Of a DNA stretch of 64,000 nt, positions 32,001 through 41,000 are shown piece by piece; positions within the stretch are counted from its first letter, which is position 1; each line of letters begins with the position of its first letter. Location of the stretch: NCBI RefSeq assembly GCF_014649015.1, contig NZ_BMSF01000014.1, forward strand, positions 1-64,000. Direction: 5' to 3'. Origin of the DNA: Streptomyces narbonensis. GTDB taxonomy: Bacteria > Actinomycetota > Actinomycetes > Streptomycetales > Streptomycetaceae. The position numbers and the translations under genes were made by a program. A model generated the notes under the pieces. The model was not told the DNA's origin. It made no database searches and saw nothing but the letters and a program-made list of their open reading frames with translations.

Positions 32001-35000
32001 CGAACCGGGACTCACCTTCAAGGAGTTGGGCTTCGACTCCCTCATGTCGGTCGAACTGCGGAGCGCGCTCGCCGCGGACACGGGCCTGCGTCTGCCCACC
32101 GGTCTGCTCTACGACCACCCGACGCCCCGCGCCCTCGCCGCCCACCTCGGCGACCTGCTCACCGGGGGGAGCGGCGGGAGCAGCGAGACCGGCGCGGCCG
32201 GCGGGACACCGCCCGCGCCCCCGGCGGACACCACCGCCGAGCCCATCGCGATCATCGGCATGGCCTGCCGCTACCCCGGCGGTGTCACGTCCCCCGAGGA
32301 CCTGTGGCGGCTCGTCTCCGAAGAGCGCGACGCCGTCTCGGGGCTGCCCACCGACCGGGGTTGGGACGAGGACCTCTTCGACGCCGACCCCGACCGCGGC
32401 GGCAAGAGCTCGGTCCGCGAGGGCGGATTCCTGCACGACGCCGCCCTGTTCGACGCCGGCTTCTTCGGGATCTCACCCCGCGAGGCCCTGGGCATGGACC
32501 CGCAGCAGCGGCTGCTCCTGGAGACCGCCTGGGAGGCGGTGGAGCGCGCCGGACTCGACCCCGAGGGCCTCAGGGGCAGCCGGACGGCCGTCTTCGTCGG
32601 CGCCACCGCCCTGGACTACGGCCCACGCATGCACGACGGCGCCGAGGGCGTCGAAGGTCACCTCCTGACCGGCACGACGCCCAGCGTGATGTCGGGCCGC
32701 ATCGCCTACCAGCTCGGCCTCACCGGACCGGCGGTCACCGTCGACACGGCCTGCTCGTCCTCCCTCGTCGCGCTGCACCTGGCCGTCCGCTCACTGCGGC
32801 AGGGAGAGTCGAGCCTCGCGCTCGCCGGCGGAGCGACCGTCATGTCCACACCGGGCATGTTCGTCGAGTTCTCGCGGCAGCGCGGCCTCGCCGCCGACGG
32901 CCGCTCCAAGGCGTTCGCCGAATCCGCCGACGGCACCTCATGGGCCGAGGGCGTCGGCCTCCTCGTCGTCGAGCGGCTCTCCGACGCCGAGCGCAACGGC
33001 CACCCCGTCCTCGCCGTGATCCGGGGCAGCGCCGTCAACCAGGACGGCGCCTCCAACGGCCTCACCGCCCCCAACGGCCCGTCCCAGCAGCGCGTCATCC
33101 GGCAGGCCCTGGCCGACGCCGGGCTCACCCCCGCCGACGTCGACGCCGTCGAGGCGCACGGGACGGGCACCCGCCTCGGCGACCCCATCGAGGCCGAGGC
33201 GATCCTCGGCACGTACGGCCTGGACCGGGGCGAGGGCGCTCCGCTCCAGCTCGGCTCGCTGAAGTCCAACATCGGCCACGCGCAGGCCGCCGCGGGCGTG
33301 GGCGGGCTCATCAAGATGGTCCTCGCCATGCGCCACGGCGTACTGCCCAGGACGCTCCACGTGGACCGGCCCACCACCCGCGTCGACTGGGAGGCGGGCG
33401 CCGTCGAGCTCCTCACCGAGCAGCGGGAGTGGCCGCAGACGGGCCGCCCGCGCCGCGCGGCGATCTCCTCCTTCGGCATCAGCGGGACCAACGCCCACGT
33501 CGTGGTGGAGCAGGCTCCGGAGCCCGCGGACTCCACTTCGGCCCCCGCGCCGGGCGCGCCGCAGGCCGCGGATTCCACCTCCGCCAGCGCCCCCGGCGCC
33601 CCACAGACCGCGGGCCCCGCCTCCGCCACCGACCCCGAGCCCGTACGCGCCCCCGTCTTCGTCTCCGCGCGCGACGGCTCCGCCCTGCGCGCCCAGGCCG
33701 ACCGTCTGCGGACCTTCCTCGACGGCTGCCCTGACGTCACCGTCGCCGACCTCGGACGCTCGCTGGCCGCCCGTACCGCCTTCGAGCACAGGGCCGCCCT
33801 CACCGCCGGCACCCAGGACGAGCTGCTCGCCGCGCTCGACGCACTCGGCCGCGGGGAGCAGGCCACGGGCCTGGTCACCGGCGGCGTGGGCAGGGCCGGA
33901 CGCACGGCCTTCCTCTTCACGGGCCAGGGAGCCCAGCGCACCGCCATGGGCGAGGAACTCCGCTCCGCCCACCCCGTGTTCGCGGACGCCCTCGACACCG
34001 TGTACGCGGCCCTCGACCGGCACCTCGACCGGCCGCTGCGGGAGACCGTCGCCGCCGGCGAGGAGCTGGACCTCACGGCGTACACCCAGCCCGCCCTCTT
34101 CGCCTTCGAGGTGGCGCTGTTCCGCCTGCTCGAACACCACGGGCTCGTCCCCGACCTGCTCACCGGCCACTCCGTCGGCGAGATCGCCGCCGCCCACGTC
34201 GCCGGCGTCCTCTCCCTGGACGACGCCGCACGGCTCGTCACGGCCCGCGGCCGCCTCATGCAGTCCGCCCGAGAGGGCGGCGCGATGATCGCCGTGCAGG
34301 CGGGCGAGGCCGAGGTCGTCGAATCCCTGAAGGGCTACGAGGGCAGGGTCGCCGTCGCCGCCGTCAACGGGCCCACCGCCGTGGTCGTCTCAGGCGACGC
34401 CGACGCGACCGAAGAGCTCCGCGCCGAGTGGGCAGGACGCGGCCGCCGCACCCGCCGACTGCGCGTCAGCCACGCCTTCCACTCCCCGCACATGGACGAG
34501 GTCCTCGACGAGTTCCTCCGGGTCACCGAGGACCTGACCTTCGAGGAGCCGCGGATCCCCGTCGTCTCCACGGTCACCGGCGCGCTCGTCACCTCCGGCG
34601 AGTTCACCTCGCCCGCGTACTGGGCCGACCAGATCCGGCGGCCGGTGCGCTTCCTGGACGCCGTCCGCACCCTCGCCGCCCAGGACGCGACCGTCCTCGT
34701 CGAGATCGGCCCCGACGCGGTCCTCACGGCACTCGCCGAGGACGCCCTCGCGCAGCCGGAGGACGCGACACACGCCCCGGACGCCCGGGAGGTGACGGTC
34801 GTCCCGCTGCTGCGTGCGGGACGACCCGAGGCCGAGACCCTCGCCGCCGGTCTCGCGACCGCCCATGTCCACGGCGCCCCCCTGGACCGCGCGTCGTTCT
34901 TCCCGGACGGACGCCGTGTCGACCTGCCCACGTACGCCTTCCGGCGCGCGCACTACTGGCTGACGCCCGAGGCCCGCACGGACGCCCGCGCCCTCGGCTT

Positions 35001-38000
35001 CGACCCCGCGCGGCACCCGCTGCTGACGACCACGGTCGAGGTCGCGGGCGGCGACGGCGTCCTGCTCACCGGCCGCCTCTCCCTCGCCGACCAGCCCTGG
35101 CTGGCCGACCACGAGATCCACGGCACCGTCCTGCTGCCCGCCACCGCCTTCCTGGAGCTCGCCCTCGCGGCGGGCGACCACGTCGGCGCGGTCCGGGTGG
35201 ACGAACTCACCCTCGAAGCACCGCTCGTCCTGCCCGAGCGCGGTGCCGTCCGCATCCAGGTCGGCGTGAGTGGCGAGGGCGACGGCGACGCGCCGACCGG
35301 TCGCACCTTCGGTGTGTACAGCAGCCCCGACTCCGGCGGTGCGGAAAGCGGCGACGACGCGCCCCGGGAGTGGACCCGCCACGTCTCCGGCGTACTGGCC
35401 GAAGGAGACCCGACCACGGCGGCGGACCACTCCCTCACCGGCGGGGACGACCCAGCTGCCTGGCCGCCCGCCACGGCGACCGCCACGCCCCTCGACGGCG
35501 TCTACGACCGTCTCGCGGAGCTGGGCTACGGCTACGGCCCGGCGTTCCAGGGCCTGACGGGGCTGTGGCGCGACGGCGCCGACACGCTCGCCGAGATACG
35601 GCTGCCCGCGGCGCAGCACGAGAGCGCGGGACTCTTCGGCGTCCACCCGGCGCTGCTCGACGCGGCGCTCCACCCGATCGTCCTGGAGGGCGGTGGTTCC
35701 GCCACCGAAACCGGGGCCAGTGCGGCCGACCGGATCCGGCTGCCGTTCGCGTGGGCCGGGGTGACCCTGCACGCCGAAGGCGCCACCGCGCTGCGCGTAC
35801 GGATCACCCCCACCGGCCCCGACACGGTCACGCTCCGCCTCACCGACACCACCGGCGCGCCCGTGGCCACCGTGGAGTCCCTGACCCTGCGCGCTGTGGA
35901 GAAGAACCGTCTCGGCACGACCGCCGGACGCCTCGACGACGCCCTGTTCACGGTCGCGTGGACCGAAACCTCCACCCCGGAGCCCGCGGGGCGCCGAGCG
36001 GCGGAGATCGAGGACCTCGGCGACCTCGCCGCACTCGGTGACCTCGTGGACCTCGGCACGACGGACGTCGTCCTCCGCGCCGACCGCTGGACGGCCGACG
36101 GGGACCCGTCGGCCGCCGCGCACACCGCCGCGCGGCGCGCCCTCGGCATCGTCCAGGAGTTCCTGTCCGAGCCCCGCTTCGACGGCTCGCGACTGGTCTG
36201 CGTCACCCGGGGCGCGGTCGCCGTGCTCCCCGGCGAGGACGTCACCTCCCTCGCCACCGCGCCCCTGTGGGGCCTCGTCCGCTCCGCCCAGTCCGAGAAC
36301 CCGGGACGTCTGTTCCTCCTCGACCTCGGTGCCGGTGGCAAGGACGCGGGCGGCACGGGTGAGGGCGACGGCGGGGCGGCGATGATCCGCGCGGCGGCCG
36401 CCGGCGACGAGCCCCAGCTCGCGGTACGGGACGGCCGGCTGCTCGCGCCGAGGCTGGCCCGTACGGTCGCCCCTTCGAGCCCTTCGAGCGGGGACGCCGA
36501 CGCCAACGGGACCGACCGCTTCGGCCCCGACGGCACCGTCCTCGTCACGGGCGGGACGGGAGGCCTCGGAGCGCTCCTCGCGCACCACCTCGTCACGCGT
36601 CACGGGGTACGCCGCCTGGTGCTGGTGAGCCGTCGCGGGGCCGACGCCCCGGGCGCGGCCGAACTCGCCGAGGACCTCACCGGGCTCGGCGCCGAGGTGG
36701 TGTTCGCCGCCGCCGACGTCGCCGACCGCGAGAGCCTGGCGCGGGTGATCGCCGCCGTGTCGGCCGAGCAGCCGCTGACGGCCGTCGTGCACACGGCGGG
36801 CGTCGTCGACGACGCGACGGTGGAGGCGCTCACGCCTGACCGCCTGGACGCCGTGCTGCGCCCGAAGGTCGACGCCGCGTGGAACCTGCACGAGCTGACG
36901 AAGGACCTCGGCCTCGACGCCTTCGTCCTCTTCTCCTCCGTCTCCGGCATCGTCGGCACCGCGGGCCAGGCCAACTACGCGGCGGCCAACACGGCCCTCG
37001 ACGCCCTCGCGGCCCACCGCGCCGCCACGGGCCTCGCCGCCACGTCCCTGGCCTGGGGCCTCTGGGACGGCACGCACGGCATGGGCGGCACCCTCGGTGC
37101 CGCCGACCTCGCCCGCTGGAGCCGTGCCGGTATCACCCCGCTCACCCCGGAGCGGGGCCTCGCGCTCTTCGACGCCGCGGTCTCCCGGGACGACGCCCTC
37201 CTCGTACCCGCCGCACTCCGCCCCACCACCCACCGGGGCACGGACGGACAGCCTCCGGCGCTGTGGCGCGGGCTCGTACGAGCGCGTCCGCGCCGTGCCG
37301 CGAGGACGGCCGCGGAGGCCGCCGGCACGCCCGGCGGGTGGCTCGGCGAGCTTGCCGCGCAGTCCCCGGAGGAACGGCGCGGCACGGCCGTCGCCCTCGT
37401 GACGGCCGTCGTCGCTGACGTCCTCGGGCACGCCGATGCCGGCGCGGTCGGGGCGGAGCGATCCTTCAAGGACCTCGGCTTCGACTCGCTTGCCGGGGTG
37501 GAGCTCCGCAACCGGCTGAACACCGCCACCGGCCTGCGGCTCCCCGCGACCACGGTCTTCGACCACCCCTCGCCGGCCGCGCTCGCGGCCCATCTCCTCG
37601 GCCAGGTACCCGGATCGGGCACCGGTGCGACGGCGAACGGCGCCGCCGCGGTCACTGCCGCCCCCTCCTTTGCGCGCACGGCGGACGCCGACGATCCGAT
37701 CGCGATCGTGGGGATGGCGTGCCGCTATCCGGGCGGGGTGTCGTCGCCGGGGGACCTGTGGCGCCTGGTGGCCGAGGGGACGGATGCGATCAGCGAGTTC
37801 CCCGTCAACCGTGGCTGGGACCTGGAGAGCCTCTACGACCCGGATCCCGAGCGGACCGGTACGTCGTACGTCCGGCACGGCGGCTTCCTCCACGAGGCGG
37901 ACCTCTTCGACGCGGACTTCTTCGGGATGTCGCCGCGCGAGGCGACCGCGACCGACCCTCAGCAGCGGCTCCTCCTGGAGACCGCGTGGGAGAGCTTCGA

Positions 38001-41000
38001 GAGCGCCGGCATCGACCCGGCGACCCTGCGCGGCACCAACACGGGTGTCTTCACCGGCGCGATGTACGACGACTACGCGTCGCGCCTCGCCGCCACCCCG
38101 GCGGAGTTCGAGGGCTTCGTCCTCGCGGGCACCCTCTCCAGCGTCGTTTCTGGGCGTCTGTCCTACACGTACGGCCTTGAGGGCCCGGCGGTGACCGTCG
38201 ACACGGCGTGCTCGTCGTCGCTGGTGGCGCTGCACCTGGCGGCAAGCGCCCTGAGGCGCGGTGAGTGCGACCTCGCGCTCGCCGGCGGAGTCACCGTCAT
38301 GGCGGGCCCGCACGTCTTCGTCGAGTTCTCCCGACAGCGAGGCCTTTCCGAGGACGGCCGCTGCCGGTCTTTCGGAGCCGGCGCCGGCGGCACGGGCTGG
38401 GCCGAGGGCGTGGGGCTTCTCCTGGTGGAGCGGCTGTCGGATGCCGAGCGGCACGGTCACCGGGTCCTGGCGGTGCTGCGGGGTTCCGCGGTGAACCAGG
38501 ACGGCGCGTCCAACGGCCTCACGGCCCCGAACGGTCCGGCGCAGGAGCGGGTGATCCGACAGGCGCTGGCGAACGCCGGTCTGTCGGCTGCGGATGTGGA
38601 CGCGGTGGAGGCGCACGGTACGGGTACGAGGCTCGGCGACCCGATCGAGGCGCAGGCGCTCCTTGCGACGTACGGGCAGGACCGTTCGAGCGAACGACCT
38701 CTGTACCTGGGCTCGTTGAAGTCGAACATCGGCCACTCGCAGGCGGCTGCCGGCGTCGGTGGCGTGATCAAGATGATCGAGTCGATGCGGCACGGTGTGC
38801 TGCCCAGGACCCTGCACGCGGATGAGCCGTCGCCGCATGTGGACTGGGAGGCGGGCTCGGTCTCGCTGCTCACGGAGGAGCGGGAGTGGCCGGAGGTCGG
38901 GCGTCCGCGCCGGGCCGCGGTCTCGTCCTTCGGGATCAGCGGCACGAACGCGCACGTCATCATCGAGCAGGCTCCGGAACCCAGCGGCACGAACGCGCAC
39001 GTCATCATCGAGCAGGCTCCGGAACCCGTGTCGGTGGACGGGGAAGAGCAGGCCGCCACGCCGGTGTCCTCCCTCCCGGCCGTCCCCTGGCTTCTGTCGG
39101 GACGCGACGAACGGGCCGTGAGCGCCCTGGCCGAGCGCCTCCACGCCTACGCGATCGAGCATCCCGAGGCGGGCGTCGCCGACATCGGCCTCTCGTTGGC
39201 CACGGACCGGGCCCTGCTCGACCACCGGGCCGCCGTCGTCGGAGCCGACCGGGACGAACTCCTCGACGCCCTGGCCTCCTTGGCCCGGGGCGAGGAATCG
39301 CCGGCCATCGTCCGCGGCGGGGCCGAGGCCACGGGCCGGACGGCTGTCCTGCTCACGGGCCAGGGATCCCAGCGCCGGGGCATGGGGCGTGAACTGTACG
39401 ACCGTGCACCGGTGTTCGCCGCCTCGCTCGACGAGATCTGCGCCCACCTGGACCCACAACTGCCCCGCCCCCTCAAGGACGTTCTCTTCGCCGCCGAGGG
39501 GTCGGAGGACGCGGGGCTCATCGACCGCACGGTGTTCACTCAGGCGGCACTGTTCGCCGTGGAGACCGCCCTCTACCGGCTGTTCGAGGCCCACGGCCTC
39601 GTCCCCGACTACCTCATCGGCCACTCCATCGGCGAGGTCACCGCGGCCCATCTGGCCGGGGTCCTCGACCTGGCCGACGCGTGCGTCCTGGTCGCCCACC
39701 GGGGCCGCCTCATGCAGTCGGCCCGGGCCGGCGGCGCGATGGCCGCGGTCCAGGCGAGCGAGGAGGAGGTCCGCGAGGCCCTCGCGGCCGTCGGCGACGC
39801 GGTGGCCGTGGCCGGAGTCAACGGCCCGAACGCCACCGTCGTCTCCGGCGACGAGGACGCGGTCGAGAGACTGGTCGCGCGGTGGCGCGAGCAGGGAAGG
39901 CGGACGAAGCGGCTGCCGGTCAGCCACGCCTTCCACTCGCCGCACATGGACGAGATCGTCGACGAGTTCGTCGGTGCCGTCTCCGGCCTCACCTTCCGCG
40001 CCCCGAGGATCCCGGTCGTCTCCAACGTCACCGGGACCCTGGCCACCGCCGACCAGCTGTCCTCGCCCGCGTACTGGGCGCGCCACATCCGCGAGGCCGT
40101 GCGCTTCGCCGACGGGGTGCGGTTCCTGGAGGGCGAGGGCGTCACCGAATGGCTGGAGCTGGGCCCCGACGGAGTTCTCGTCGGGCTGGTCGAGGACTGC
40201 CTCGTGAAGGAGGCGGGATCGCTCGCCACCGCCCTCCGCAAGGGCGCGAGCGAGATCCGGACCGTGGGCGCGGCCGTGGCCCGGACGGCACTGCGCGGAA
40301 CGAGCCCCGACTGGGCGGCGGTGTTCCCGGGCGCACGACGGGTCGACCTCCCGACGTACGCCTTCCAGCACCGGCGCTACTGGCTGGAGGGCCGCGCGGA
40401 GGCTCCGGTCGACGCCACGGCCCTCGGCCTGGCCGCCGCGGACCATCCGCTGCTCGGCGCGGAGGTCGCGATGGCGGACCGCGACGGGTACGTGTTCACC
40501 GGACGCCTCTCGACGCGCACGCACCCGTGGCTCGCCGACCACGCGGTCGCCGGCTCGGTGCTCGTGCCCGGCACGGGCCTGCTCGAACTGGTCCTTGCCG
40601 CCGGCGAACAGGCCGGCGCGGGCCACGTCGAGGAACTGCTGCTCTCGGCACCCCTGGTGCTGCCCGAGCGGGGCGGCGTACAGGTGCAGGTCGTGGTCGG
40701 GGGTGCGGAGGAGTCCGCGGGCCGTCGCGCGGTGGAGGTCTACGGACGGCCGGACGGTGAAGGCTCGTGGATCCTGCACGCGAGCGGTTCCGTGGTGCCC
40801 CGCGCGGGCGGGTCGGACGTGCGCGGCGATGGTCTGTCCGTGTGGCCGCCGGCCGGTGCGACCGAGGTGGAACTCGACGGTGTGTACGGCCGCTTGCCGG
40901 AGCGCGGATACGAGTACGGCGACACCTTCCAAGGGCTGAGGCGGCTGTGGAAGAGCGAGGGAGCACTCTTCGCCGAGGTCGCCCTGGAGGAGGGACAGCG

